DNA of 64,000 nucleotides from Paracoccus indicus (GTDB lineage: Bacteria; Pseudomonadota; Alphaproteobacteria; Rhodobacterales; Rhodobacteraceae), in contig NZ_PYWA01000001.1 of the NCBI RefSeq assembly GCF_003056335.1, positions 1 through 64,000 of the forward strand, written 5' to 3'. This document shows positions 16,667 through 25,136 of this stretch, in pieces. The notes under the pieces are model-generated. The model searched no databases, was not told where the DNA came from, and saw only the letters and a list, made by a program, of their open reading frames with translations. The position numbers were made by a program, and so were the translations under genes. The number at the start of each line of letters is the position of its first letter. Positions within the stretch are counted from its first letter, which is position 1.

Positions 16667-18262
16667 ATGACAACGCGCGTGAACCCGAACTGCCGGTTGG
16701 AAGATCAAGGCATCACCGGGCTGGGCCAGGTCCATTACAACCTTCTGGAACCCGCCCTGATGACCGAGGCTGTCGCCCGCGGCGAAGGCAAACTGGGGCT
16801 TGGCGGCACCTTCCTGGTCTCGACAGGCGCGCACACGGGGCGGTCCCCCAAGGATAAATTCGTCGTCCGTACCCCTTCCGTCGAAGACACGATCTGGTGG
16901 GAAAACAACGCCCCCATGCAGTCCGACGCCTTTGATCGCCTGCATGCCGACATGTTGGAGCATATGAAGGGCGGCGATTACTTCGTCCAAGACCTGTTCG
17001 GTGGCGCCGACCCCGCGCATCGCCTGGATGTCCGCGTCATCACCGAGCTGGCATGGCACGGGCTGTTCATCCGCCACCTGCTGCGCCGCCCCGAGGCGGA
17101 CGAGCTTGCGACCTTCGCGCCCGAATTCACCATTATCAACTGCCCGGGCTTCAAGGCCGATCCGGCACGCCACGGCTGCCGTTCGGAAACGGTCATCGCG
17201 CTGAACTTCGACAAGAAGCTGATCCTGATCGCCAATACCGCCTATGCCGGCGAGAACAAGAAATCGGTCTTCACGCTGCTGAACTACATCCTGCCGGGCA
17301 AGGGCATCATGCCCATGCATTGCAGCGCCAACCACGCCCCCGGCGACCCCGAGGACAGCGCCATCTTCTTCGGCCTGTCGGGCACCGGCAAGACGACGCT
17401 TTCGGCCGATCCGTCGCGCGTGCTGATCGGTGACGACGAACATGGCTGGTCGGACGATGGCATCTTCAATTTCGAAGGTGGCTGCTACGCCAAGACCATC
17501 AACCTGTCGCCCAAGGCCGAGCCCGAGATCTTTGCCACCACCTCGCGCTTCGGCACCGTGATCGAGAACATGGTCAGCGATCCCGACAGCCTTGAACTGG
17601 ATTTCGAGGACAACTCGATCACCGACAACATGCGCTGTGCCTATCCGCTGGACGCGATCTCGAACGCATCGCCGACCAGCTTGGGTGGCAATCCGAAAAA
17701 CGTCATCATGCTGACCTGCGACGCCTATGGCGTGCTGCCGCCCATCGCGCGGCTGACACCCGCGCAGGCGATGTATCACTTCCTGTCGGGCTTCACCGCC
17801 AAGACGCCGGGAACCGAGGTTGGCGTGGTCGAGCCGATCCCGACCTTCTCGACCTGCTTCGGCGCGCCTTTCATGCCCCGCCGCCCCGAGGTCTATGGCA
17901 AGCTGCTGCAGGAAAAGATCGCCCAGCACGGCGCGTCCTGCTGGCTGGTGAACACCGGCTGGACCGGCGGCGCCTTCGGTACCGGGTCGCGCATGCCCAT
18001 CGCAGCGACGCGCAACCTGCTGTCGGCGGCCTTGGACGGCAGCCTGAACGACGCGGAATTCCGCAAGGATCCAAACTTCGGCTTCGAGGTTCCCGTCAGC
18101 GTCCCCGGCGTTAGCGACGTTCTGCTGGACCCGCGCCGCACCTGGGACGATCCCCTGGCCTATGACGCGCAGGCCAACAAGCTGGTGCAGATGTTCTGCG
18201 ACAACTTTGCGCAATACCTGGACGGCATCGACGAAGAAATCCGCGCTGCTGCCATCGGCTGA
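16667..18262 (+). CDS. pckA: Phosphoenolpyruvate carboxykinase (ATP)
   Basis: The protein has 531 residues. It converts oxaloacetate plus ATP to PEP in gluconeogenesis. ATG 16667 is preferred ([20 protein letters not shown]) because an AGGAG lies 7 bp upstream. ATG 16649 would add six residues and place that site inside the gene. Motifs include the substrate loop [15 protein letters not shown]-loop [16 protein letters not shown], metal/ATP site [24 protein letters not shown], and [19 protein letters not shown]. It stands divergent from the hprK-rapZ-EIIA-HPr block and has tandem operator-like sites upstream. Confidence 0.97.
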   Translation: MTTRVNPNCRLEDQGITGLGQVHYNLLEPALMTEAVARGEGKLGLGGTFLVSTGAHTGRSPKDKFVVRTPSVEDTIWWENNAPMQSDAFDRLHADMLEHMKGGDYFVQDLFGGADPAHRLDVRVITELAWHGLFIRHLLRRPEADELATFAPEFTIINCPGFKADPARHGCRSETVIALNFDKKLILIANTAYAGENKKSVFTLLNYILPGKGIMPMHCSANHAPGDPEDSAIFFGLSGTGKTTLSADPSRVLIGDDEHGWSDDGIFNFEGGCYAKTINLSPKAEPEIFATTSRFGTVIENMVSDPDSLELDFEDNSITDNMRCAYPLDAISNASPTSLGGNPKNVIMLTCDAYGVLPPIARLTPAQAMYHFLSGFTAKTPGTEVGVVEPIPTFSTCFGAPFMPRRPEVYGKLLQEKIAQHGASCWLVNTGWTGGAFGTGSRMPIAATRNLLSAALDGSLNDAEFRKDPNFGFEVPVSVPGVSDVLLDPRRTWDDPLAYDAQANKLVQMFCDNFAQYLDGIDEEIRAAAIG

Positions 18263-18272
18263 GCGTGAAAGA

Positions 18273-18299
18273 CCCGGATCACCGTCACGGTGACCCGGG
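18273..18299 (+). terminator. Hairpin just after pckA
   Basis: The stem cccggatcaccg / cggtgacccggg has one mismatch and a 3-nt loop, and starts 11 bp after the pckA stop. No T-run follows, so it may be an mRNA 3'-stabilising stem rather than the real terminator. Confidence 0.45.
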
Positions 18300-18324
18300 C
18301 CCGAAAATAAGCGGCATTCAAATG

Positions 18325-18365
18325 AAATGCCCCGACGCGGCATGATCAGGCGCGTCGGGGCATTT
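18325..18365. terminator. Bidirectional terminator between pckA and argF
   Basis: A perfect 15-bp stem, aaatgccccgacgcg (18325-18339) with cgcgtcggggcattt (18351-18365), lies between the convergent pckA and argF stops. A and T ends allow use from both sides. Confidence 0.85.
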
Positions 18366-18382
18366 GTCCATCATGACGCGTG

Positions 18383-19309
18383 CTACCGTTGCAGGCAATG
18401 GCGCATGATCGCTTTTTGGGCATGCAGCCTGTTTTCCGCTTCGTCGAAGATCACGGAATGGCGGCCGTCCATCACCTCGCTGGTGGCCTCGTCGTCGCGA
18501 TGGGCGGGCAGGCAATGCATGAACAGCGCATCCTCGCGCGCCTTGGCCATCAGGTCGGCGTTCACCTGATATCCGCGCAGCTGGTTGTGGCGGCGTTCCT
18601 TGGCCGATTGCGGGTCGTGCATGCTGACCCAGGTGTCGGTCACGACCAGATCGGCGCCGACGACGGCCTTGTTGGGATCACGCTCGATCGTGATCGGATG
18701 CCCCTTCGAGGCCGCGTAATCCAGCCATTCGCGTTCCGGGTCCAGCGGCGGCGGCCCGGTGAAGGTCAGATCGAAGCCGAACTGCCCGGCGGCATGGGCG
18801 AAGCTGGCGAAGACATTGTTGCCGTCACCCGACCAGACCACCTTCTTGCCCGCGATGGGGCCGCGATGTTCCTCGAAGGTCATGATGTCGGCCATGATCT
18901 GGCAGGGGTGGGTGCGGTTCGTCAGTCCGTTGATGACCGGCACGGTGGCATGTTCGGCCATCTCCAGCAGGGTCGCCTCTTCGAAGGTGCGGATCATGAT
19001 CAGATCGACATAGCGCGACAGCACGCGGGCCGTGTCCGCGATGGTCTCGCCGTGGCCCAGCTGCATTTCCGATCCCGACAGGATCATCGTCTGCCCGCCC
19101 ATCTGGCGCACGCCCACATCGAAGCTGACGCGCGTCCGGGTCGAGGGCTTTTCGAAGATCAAGGCCACCATGTGTCCGGCCAGCGGCTGGTCCTGGTCGG
19201 GCGTTCCTTTCGGAAGACCGCTGCGGGCCTGCTTCATCGCCTTGGCGTTGTCGATGATGGTCCGCAGATCATCGCGGTCGGTCGTGTGGATATCCAGGAA
19301 ATGGGTCAT
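18383..19309 (-). CDS. argF: Ornithine carbamoyltransferase
   Basis: The protein has 308 residues. It condenses ornithine and carbamoyl phosphate to citrulline in arginine synthesis. ATG 19309 ([20 protein letters not shown]) gives the family N-terminus. Carbamoyl-phosphate motif is [13 protein letters not shown] (STRT). The HPCQ loop is in [17 protein letters not shown]. Ornithine-binding and catalytic loop are in DTWVSM and [11 protein letters not shown]. The catabolic enzyme is less likely because argD is immediately upstream (132 bp) on the same strand. It is presumably in an argD-argF operon under the leader at 20.7 kb. Confidence 0.96.
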   Translation of the reverse strand: MTHFLDIHTTDRDDLRTIIDNAKAMKQARSGLPKGTPDQDQPLAGHMVALIFEKPSTRTRVSFDVGVRQMGGQTMILSGSEMQLGHGETIADTARVLSRYVDLIMIRTFEEATLLEMAEHATVPVINGLTNRTHPCQIMADIMTFEEHRGPIAGKKVVWSGDGNNVFASFAHAAGQFGFDLTFTGPPPLDPEREWLDYAASKGHPITIERDPNKAVVGADLVVTDTWVSMHDPQSAKERRHNQLRGYQVNADLMAKAREDALFMHCLPAHRDDEATSEVMDGRHSVIFDEAENRLHAQKAIMRHCLQR

Positions 19310-19441
19310 CTGTCTGTCTTTCGGCGATTTTCGCAAGCAAGCCCGCTTGAGGCCCCGGGGTCAAGAGGTGCCTGCCCCCGGGGAAAGGTTTCACGACACG
19401 GATGCCCTCATCGGAGGCGGCGATGCGACGGGCCGCCCATC

Positions 19442-20614
19442 TCAGGCCGCCAGGGCGCTGGCGGCGCGGTCCAGACGGGCCACGGCCTCGGCGATATCCT
19501 CATCCGTGATGTTCAGTGGCGGCAGCAGGCGCAGCGTGTTGTCGGCGGCGGGCACGGTCAGGATCTGCTGGTCATAGCCCGCCTTGACCAGATCGACCGG
19601 CGCGATCTTGCATTTCAGACCCAGCATCAGCCCCTGCCCGCGCACGGCCTCGAAGACATCCGGATGGGCGGCGATCAGCCCCTCCAGCTTTTGGCGGAAC
19701 AGACCGCCCTTGCGGTTCACCTCCGACAGGAACTGCGGGTCGGCGACGATCTGCATCACCCGGTTGCCCACCGCGCAGGCCAGGGGGTTGCCGCCATAGG
19801 TCGATCCGTGGCTGCCCGCCGCCATGCCCGAGGCGGCCTCTTCGGTGGCCAGCACGGCCCCCAGGGGGAAACCGCCGCCGATGCCCTTGGCAACCATCAT
19901 CACGTCAGGGGTGATGCCTGCATATTCATGCGCGAACAGACGCCCGGTCCGGCCAACGCCGCATTGCACCTCGTCCAGAACCAGCAGGGCGCCGATTTCG
20001 TCGCACAGCTCACGGATGGTACGCAGGTCTTCATCGGGGATGGGGCGGATGCCGCCCTCGCCCTGCACGGGTTCCAGCATGACGGCTGCAGTGCGGTCGG
20101 TGATGGCGGCCTTCAAAGCCTCCAGATCGCCCCAGGGCAGCGTGCGGAAGCCGGGCATCAGCGGGCCGAAGCCCTTGACCATCTTTTCCGCCCCCGATGC
20201 CGCGATGGCCCCGGTCGAGCGTCCGTGGAAGGCGCCTTCGAAGGTGATGATCTCAATCCGCTCGGGGTCGCCTGCGTGGTCCCAGTATTTGCGGACCATC
20301 TTGATGGCCAGCTCGGCGGCCTCGGTGCCGGAATTGGTGAAGAAGACGGTATCGGCGAAGGTGTTTTCCACCAGCGCAGTCGCCAGCTGTTCCTGCTGGG
20401 GTATCTGGTACAGGTTCGAGACATGCCAGATCCGGCCCGCCTGTTCGGTCAGCGCCGCCACCAGGTCGGGGTTGGCATGGCCCAGCACGTTCACGGCAAT
20501 CCCCGCGCCCAGATCCAGGTATCGCGTCCCGTCGGCGGTGAAGGCCCAAGCTCCCTCGCCGCGTTCAAAGGACAGGGGTGCGCGATTATAGGTCGGCAGG
20601 ACATGCGAAATCAT
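19442..20614 (-). CDS. argD: Acetylornithine aminotransferase
   Basis: The protein has 390 residues. It transaminates N-acetylglutamate semialdehyde with glutamate in arginine synthesis, using PLP. Class III aminotransferase landmarks are GTRYLDLGAGIAVNVLGHANPDLV, FTNSGTEAAELAIKMVRKY, FEGAFHGRSTGAIAASG, VQGEGGI, LLVLDEVQCGVGRTGRLFAHE, and the PLP Lys in DVMMVAKGIGGGFPLGA. ATG 20614 is preceded by CGGAG. It heads an argD-argF operon, and a short Arg-rich reading frame with its own promoter lies 75 bp upstream. Confidence 0.95.
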   Translation of the reverse strand: MISHVLPTYNRAPLSFERGEGAWAFTADGTRYLDLGAGIAVNVLGHANPDLVAALTEQAGRIWHVSNLYQIPQQEQLATALVENTFADTVFFTNSGTEAAELAIKMVRKYWDHAGDPERIEIITFEGAFHGRSTGAIAASGAEKMVKGFGPLMPGFRTLPWGDLEALKAAITDRTAAVMLEPVQGEGGIRPIPDEDLRTIRELCDEIGALLVLDEVQCGVGRTGRLFAHEYAGITPDVMMVAKGIGGGFPLGAVLATEEAASGMAAGSHGSTYGGNPLACAVGNRVMQIVADPQFLSEVNRKGGLFRQKLEGLIAAHPDVFEAVRGQGLMLGLKCKIAPVDLVKAGYDQQILTVPAADNTLRLLPPLNITDEDIAEAVARLDRAASALAA

Positions 20615-20662
20615 GGAAATGCTCCGGCAGCGGGATCAGGGGAGGCGTTCAGGCAAACGGGG

Positions 20663-20729
20663 GCGGGACACGGCCCGCGGGGGCTGCGTCAGCGTCGGTT
20701 GATGCGGGCACGTCGTTTGCTCATGCCCG
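20663..20729 (-). promoter_or_regulatory. Candidate transcription attenuator of argD-argF
   Basis: Three mutually exclusive pairings can be drawn on the reverse strand. CGGGCA (20724-20729) pairs with TGCCCG (20705-20710). GCCCGC (20704-20709) pairs with GCGGGC (20673-20678). GCGGG (20674-20678) pairs with CCCGC (20663-20667), followed by a C-rich run and GTTTG. Neighbouring stems share a strand, as in classical leader-peptide attenuators. The last stem is short and the U-run poor, so termination strength is doubtful and needs folding analysis. Confidence 0.4.
20689..20724 (-). CDS. Arginine-rich leader peptide upstream of argD (11 residues)
   Basis: The reading frame is MSKRRARINRR followed by TGA: five Arg in eleven residues, two of them just before the stop (CGA CGC TGA). 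It ends 74 bp before argD. No Shine-Dalgarno site precedes it, but a promoter places the transcript start at its ATG, as in leaderless trpL of Sinorhizobium. The composition suggests a sensor of charged tRNA-Arg controlling argD-argF. It is too short to be judged by homology, so the call rests on composition, position and promoter spacing. Confidence 0.5.
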   Translation of the reverse strand: MSKRRARINRR

Positions 20730-20731
20730 GA

Positions 20732-20760
20732 AAGATGCGCAGGATGGCCCCGCGACGCAA
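20732..20760 (-). promoter_or_regulatory. Promoter for the arg leader and argD-argF
   Basis: On the reverse strand TTGCGT (-35, 20755-20760) and CATCTT (-10, 20732-20737) are separated by exactly 17 bp. The leader ATG starts 7 bp after the -10, so the transcript would begin at or next to that A. Confidence 0.5.
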
Positions 20761-20778
20761 GCGCTATTTGCGCGCCCG

Positions 20779-21597
20779 TCACGGTTTCATGCGATAGCCG
20801 GTCTTGAGCCAGCGCCACGCGATATACAGGACGACCGCAGCCACTGCCGTGCAGATCAGGGCGCCGCGCAGGGGCGGTGCGTCGCTGACCCCCGTGACGC
20901 CATAGCGTGCGCCGTCAATCAGGTAGAAGATCGGGTTCCAATGCGACAGCGTGTTGAAGGGCTGCGGCAGGGTCTGCACCGAATAGAACGTCCCCGACAG
21001 GAAACTGAGCGGCGTGATGATGAAATTCGTGATTGCCGCCATCTGATCGAATTTCTGCGCCATGATCCCGGCCAGGATGCCAAGCCCGCCCAGCAGCACC
21101 GCCGCCAGCAGCACGAAGCACAGCGCCCACAGCGGATGGCTGATGCCGCGCTGCGTCACCAGCATCATGCCGGTGCCGATCACGGTTGCGACAAGTCCCG
21201 CCCGCACGACCGACCCCGACAGGTATCCCGCCAACAGTTCCCCCGCCGACAGGGGCGGCATCAGCGTGTCGACGATATTGCCTTGGACCTTGGCGGCGGT
21301 GATGCTGCTGGAGGTATTGGCAAAGCTGTTCTGGATGACCGTCATCATCAGGATGCCCGGTCCCAGGAAGACGAGGTAGGGCAGGCCCATGATCTGACCG
21401 CGTCCCTGCCCCAGGGCCAGCGCGAAGACCACCACGAACAGCCCCGCCGTCATCAGCGGCGCAAAGATGGTCTGCTGCCAGACGGCCATGAAGCGCATCA
21501 CCTCGCGCGTGGCCAGGGTTCGCAGGCCAAGCCAGTTCACGCGGCCAAAACGGCGGACACCCATCGCGGGGCGGTCGGGGATCATTTGCGGGGTCAT
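20779..21597 (-). CDS. ABC-2 type transporter permease, orphan
   Basis: The protein has 272 residues. ATG 21597 is preferred among two adjacent ATGs, since AAGGA lies 7 bp upstream. It has about six membrane helices, for example WQQTIFAPLMTAGLFVVVFALALG, ALCFVLLAAVLLGGLGILAGIMA and ALICTAVAAVVLYIAWRWL, and the ABC2_membrane signature MPPLSAGELLAGYLSGSVVRAGLV. FLSGTFYSVQTLPQPFNTLSHWNPIFYLIDGARYG is typical of the YadH/NodJ-like branch. No ATP-binding subunit is adjacent, so the partner gene must be elsewhere. The substrate is unknown. Confidence 0.88.
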   Translation of the reverse strand: MTPQMIPDRPAMGVRRFGRVNWLGLRTLATREVMRFMAVWQQTIFAPLMTAGLFVVVFALALGQGRGQIMGLPYLVFLGPGILMMTVIQNSFANTSSSITAAKVQGNIVDTLMPPLSAGELLAGYLSGSVVRAGLVATVIGTGMMLVTQRGISHPLWALCFVLLAAVLLGGLGILAGIMAQKFDQMAAITNFIITPLSFLSGTFYSVQTLPQPFNTLSHWNPIFYLIDGARYGVTGVSDAPPLRGALICTAVAAVVLYIAWRWLKTGYRMKP

Positions 21598-21714
21598 CAT
21601 GCGGTCCTTGAATTTCTGCGCACCGACAGCTAAATCTCGGCATCCCGTTTCTGACGGGACCAATCGCAGGTTACAAGATGGGGCGGCAGGTCAGACCCGC
21701 CCGGAAAGGCAGCC

Positions 21715-22344
21715 ATGTCCTGGACGGATGAACGTGTCGAGACGCTGAAGCGCATGTGGTCCGAGGGCCAGTCGGCCAGTGCCATCGCAAAGGAACTGGG
21801 GGGCGTCACCCGGAACGCCGTGATCGGCAAGGTGCACCGCCTTGGCCTGTCCAACCGCAACGAGGAGGCAGAGGCCACCCCTGCCCCCGCAGCGGCAGCC
21901 CCCGCACCCGAACCCGCGGCGCCCAAGAAACCCGCAGCCCCCAAGGCCGCGGCCCCCGCGCCCCAGCCCGCGGCCCCGGCACCCAAACCTGCCGCCCAGC
22001 CAGAGCCTGAGCCCGAGGAAGACGAGGAAGCCGCGCCGCAGCCGGTCTTCACCCCGGTGCCGCGCCGCCCGATCGTGCCCGCAGGCCAGCCCCTGCCGCC
22101 GCAGCCCTCGGCGAATGAGATCAGCCCCGAAGCGCTGGCCTCGGTTCGCGAAGTTGAAAAGCGCGCCCGCAAGCTGTCGCTGATGGAATTGACCGAGCGG
22201 ACCTGCAAATGGCCCATCGGCGATCCGGCGACCGACAAGTTCTGGTTCTGCGGCCTGCCCAGCCAAGCGGGCAAACCCTATTGCGAGGCCCATGTCGGCG
22301 TCGCCTTCCAACCCATGAGCTCGCGTCGCGACCGTCGTCGCTGA
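21715..22344 (+). CDS. gcrA: GcrA cell cycle regulator
   Basis: The protein has 209 residues. The N-terminal helix-turn-helix MSWTDERVETLKRMWSEGQSASAIAKELGGVTRNAVIGKVHRLGL (1-45) is the GcrA DNA-binding domain, which in Caulobacter recognises N6-methylated GANTC with sigma70. A 75-residue Ala/Pro/Glu-rich linker follows. The C-terminal RNA polymerase-binding domain has LSLMELTERTCKWPIGDPATDKFWFCGLPSQAGKPYCEAHVGVAFQP with conserved Cys. The linker is long, as in other Rhodobacteraceae. It is monocistronic with a terminator 18 bp downstream. Confidence 0.96.
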   Translation: MSWTDERVETLKRMWSEGQSASAIAKELGGVTRNAVIGKVHRLGLSNRNEEAEATPAPAAAAPAPEPAAPKKPAAPKAAAPAPQPAAPAPKPAAQPEPEPEEDEEAAPQPVFTPVPRRPIVPAGQPLPPQPSANEISPEALASVREVEKRARKLSLMELTERTCKWPIGDPATDKFWFCGLPSQAGKPYCEAHVGVAFQPMSSRRDRRR

Positions 22345-22362
22345 GGCATGTCGGAAATGATG

Positions 22363-22386
22363 AAAGCCGCCCCTCGGGGCGGCTTT
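22363..22386 (+). terminator. Terminator after gcrA
   Basis: The stem aaagccgcccc / ggggcggcttt has a 2-nt tight loop and is followed by ttc. The gene on the other strand ends 2 bp beyond, so it can serve both. Confidence 0.85.
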
Positions 22387-22387
22387 T

Positions 22388-23077
22388 TCACGCGCGGTGC
22401 CGGTTGTTGCCGATCAGGATGACCGCCTGCAGGATCAGGATCGCGGCGATCAGCTCCAGCGCCTCTTCGCTGCGGCCGGCGACCTTGTTGGTCCAATCGG
22501 CCAGCTCGATCCCCCAAGGGGCCAGCTTGCGACCCAGCCCGTCCAGCGACTTGGCGACCGCGTGCAGCGCAAGGATCAGCGCGATGGTCCACGCAAGCAT
22601 CTGTCCGGCCCGCAGCCCGCGCAGCCACGGCACCAGATCGCGGCGCAGCAGCCGGATACCCGCGGTGATCAGCACCGCCAGCACCAGCAAGCCGACGACC
22701 TTCTGCACCAGCGGCGCTTCCCCCGAATAGAGGCGCAGCGACAGCACGCCGCTGTCGGTGAAAGCCTTGTCCCAGTCCAGCTCGCGCAGTCCGGCGGCCG
22801 CGACCAACACCACCTGATGCCAGCGCGAGGAACCGGGCAGCACCGCCAGAAGCAATGCCGAAAGGATCAGGTAGGCCGCCGAGAGACGCTCGATCGGGCC
22901 GCTTTCGGCAAAGACCTCCTTGGGGGTGTGGGACAGGACCAGTCCGGCCATCAGGACCACCAGCGTGATCATGCAGGTGGCGGCCAGGGTCAGACGCGGG
23001 TCGGGGAATCGAAAGGGGGTGCTATGCGCCAAGGGAACTCTGTGACAGTTGTGTGAAAGCTTGCGCTTGTGCCGCAT
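22388..23077 (-). CDS. Hypothetical integral membrane protein
   Basis: About 229 residues if it starts at ATG 23077 (MRHKRKLSHNCHRV). A start further in, at the TTG of LAHSTPFRF, is also possible. At least five hydrophobic helices are visible: LAATCMITLVVLMAGLVLSH, LSAAYLILSALLLAVLPG, VVGLLVLAVLITAGIRLL, MLAWTIALILALHAVA and LELIAAILILQAVILIG. The motif SGEAPLVQKVVG lies between helices. I do not recognise the family. It is a single gene divergent from metG, and no motif gives a function. Confidence 0.65.
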   Translation of the reverse strand: MRHKRKLSHNCHRVPLAHSTPFRFPDPRLTLAATCMITLVVLMAGLVLSHTPKEVFAESGPIERLSAAYLILSALLLAVLPGSSRWHQVVLVAAAGLRELDWDKAFTDSGVLSLRLYSGEAPLVQKVVGLLVLAVLITAGIRLLRRDLVPWLRGLRAGQMLAWTIALILALHAVAKSLDGLGRKLAPWGIELADWTNKVAGRSEEALELIAAILILQAVILIGNNRHRA

Positions 23078-23219
23078 CGGGCCGGATTCTGCAATCGGCA
23101 CCGCCTGCTGACGTCAGGTAAGACACCCTTGGCCGCGCATCTGCCCCGCAGATCAGCGCGGATCTTTCATTTGCGCCCCACAAGGGCTAGAGATGCGCCG
23201 ACTGAAAAGGACGCATTCC

Positions 23220-24938
23220 ATGGCCCGCCATCTGATCACCTCTGCCCTGCCCTACATCAACGGCATCAAGCACCTGGGGAACCTTGTCGGGTCCCAGCTG
23301 CCCGCCGATCTGTTCGCCCGCTATCAACGCGCGCGTGGCCACGAGGTGATGTTCATCTGCGCCACCGACGAACACGGCACCCCCGCCGAACTGGCCGCCG
23401 CCAAGACCGGCGAGGCCGTGGCCGATTACTGCGCACGGATGCATGCCGAGCAGGCGGAACTGGCGCGCGGCTTCGGGCTGTCCTTCGACCACTACGGACG
23501 CTCCTCCAGCGACCGCAACCGCGCCCTGACCCAGCATTTCGCAGGCCAGCTGGCCGATCGCGGCTATATCCGCGAAGTGTCCGAAAAGCAGGTCTATTCC
23601 ATCACCGACGGCCGCTATCTGCCCGATCGCTATATCGAGGGCACCTGCCCCAATTGCGGGTACGACAAGGCGCGCGGCGATCAATGCGAAAACTGCACCA
23701 AGCAGCTGGACCCCACCGACCTGATCGACCCGCGCAGCGCCATCAGCGGCAGCACGGATCTGGAGGTGCGCGAGACCAAGCACCTCTATCTGCGTCAGTC
23801 GGAACTGAAATCCGACATCGCCGCCTGGATCGACAGCAAGACCGACTGGCCGATCCTGACGACCTCGATCGCCAAGAAATGGCTGAACGACGGCGACGGC
23901 CTGCAGGATCGCGGCATCACCCGTGATCTGGACTGGGGCGTCCCGGTCAAGCATGGCGACAAGGACTGGCCGGGGATGGAGGGCAAGGTCTTCTATGTCT
24001 GGTTCGATGCGCCCATCGAATATATCGCCGGAACCGCCGAATGGGCCGATGCGAACGGTCGCAGCGATGCCGACTGGCGCAGCTGGTGGCGCACGGACGA
24101 AGGCGCCGACGACGTGACCTACACCCAGTTCATGGGCAAGGATAACGTCCCCTTCCACACGCTGTCCTTCCCCGCGACCCTGATCGGATCGGGCGAGCCG
24201 TGGAAGATGGTCGATTACATCAAGTCCTTCAACTATCTGACCTATGACGGCGGGCAGTTCTCGACCAGCCAGGGACGCGGCGTCTTCATGGACCACGCGC
24301 TGTCGATCCTGCCTGCGGACTACTGGCGCTGGTGGCTGTTGTCCCATGCCCCCGAGTCGGGCGACAGCGAGTTCACCTGGGAGAACTTCCAGCAGTCGGT
24401 GAACAAGGATCTGGCCGACGTGCTGGGCAATTTCGTCAGCCGCATCACCAAGTTCTGCCGCAGCAAGTTCGGCGAGACCGTCCCCGAGGGTCCGGCCTAC
24501 GGCCCCGAGGAAGATCAGCTGATCGCCGATCTGACCACCCGCATCCGCAACTATGAGCGGATGATGAACGACATGGAGATCCGCAAGGCCTCGGCCGAAT
24601 TGCGCGGGATCTGGGTGCGGGGCAACGAATACCTGCAGGCTGCGGCCCCTTGGGCGGCCTTCAAGACCGACCCCGAAAAGGCCGCGATGCAGGTTCGCAT
24701 GGGTCTGAACCTGATCCGCCTTTACGGCGTGCTGTCCGAACCCTTCATCCCCTTCGCCGCGAAATCCACGCTGCAGGCGATGAACGCCGAGGACGCCGGC
24801 TGGCCCGACGATGTCGCCGCCGCGCTGCAGGTCCTGCCCGCGGGTCATGCCTTCACCGTCCCCGAGGTGCTTTTCGCCAAGATCTCGGACGAAAACCGTG
24901 CCGAATGGGAAGAACGGTTCAAGGGCGTCCGCAGCTGA
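23220..24938 (+). CDS. metG: Methionyl-tRNA synthetase
   Basis: The protein has 572 residues. ATG 23220 follows AAAAGGA at good spacing. Class I motifs are [31 protein letters not shown] (KHLG as the HIGH equivalent) and [13 protein letters not shown] as the KMSKS loop. The zinc knuckle is [17 protein letters not shown]. The anticodon domain follows from about residue 400 ([13 protein letters not shown]). It lacks the C-terminal EMAP/tRNA-binding extension, giving the short alphaproteobacterial class of about 570 residues. The KMSKS loop is degenerate (STSQ), which I take to be a feature of this MetRS class. It is monocistronic. Confidence 0.96.
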   Translation: MARHLITSALPYINGIKHLGNLVGSQLPADLFARYQRARGHEVMFICATDEHGTPAELAAAKTGEAVADYCARMHAEQAELARGFGLSFDHYGRSSSDRNRALTQHFAGQLADRGYIREVSEKQVYSITDGRYLPDRYIEGTCPNCGYDKARGDQCENCTKQLDPTDLIDPRSAISGSTDLEVRETKHLYLRQSELKSDIAAWIDSKTDWPILTTSIAKKWLNDGDGLQDRGITRDLDWGVPVKHGDKDWPGMEGKVFYVWFDAPIEYIAGTAEWADANGRSDADWRSWWRTDEGADDVTYTQFMGKDNVPFHTLSFPATLIGSGEPWKMVDYIKSFNYLTYDGGQFSTSQGRGVFMDHALSILPADYWRWWLLSHAPESGDSEFTWENFQQSVNKDLADVLGNFVSRITKFCRSKFGETVPEGPAYGPEEDQLIADLTTRIRNYERMMNDMEIRKASAELRGIWVRGNEYLQAAAPWAAFKTDPEKAAMQVRMGLNLIRLYGVLSEPFIPFAAKSTLQAMNAEDAGWPDDVAAALQVLPAGHAFTVPEVLFAKISDENRAEWEERFKGVRS

Positions 24939-25136
24939 GGTCGCATCCTTCCCGACCTTGGCCGGGCTGACCCAGGTAACGCGGTTTGTCTCTCTGGCCG
25001 CCGACCCCAGGCATTCTTGCTGTCGGAATGCCCCCGCAGGTGATGCGGGGGCGAAGTTCCCGGCCGCATTCACGCCGCGCGGTGGACATTCGCCGTCCCG
25101 GCGGGTCTTATCCGGGTATCAAGAACGGAGATCCGG

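Noticed and set aside
19345-19385. Possible terminator between argD and argF (cttga...tcaag around ccccgggg)
   Set aside because: The arms are only 5 bp and mixed with other GC blocks, and there is no T-run. Readthrough from argD into argF is more likely.
18380-20797. 805-codon open frame antisense to argF and argD
   Set aside because: It runs through two genes with clear catalytic motifs on the other strand. No ribosome site or domain is visible.
20702-20797. 31-codon Arg-rich frame on the + strand (MRARRLLMPGKMRR...)
   Set aside because: It lies opposite the arg promoter/leader and the end of the ABC permease. It lacks a ribosome site, and its Arg content is a by-product of GC-rich antisense sequence.
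21886-22026. Ala/Pro-rich repeats in gcrA as a DNA repeat array or CRISPR-like element
   Set aside because: It is coding linker with irregular GCN/CCC codons, not regular repeats with spacers. No CRISPR array was seen anywhere in the window.
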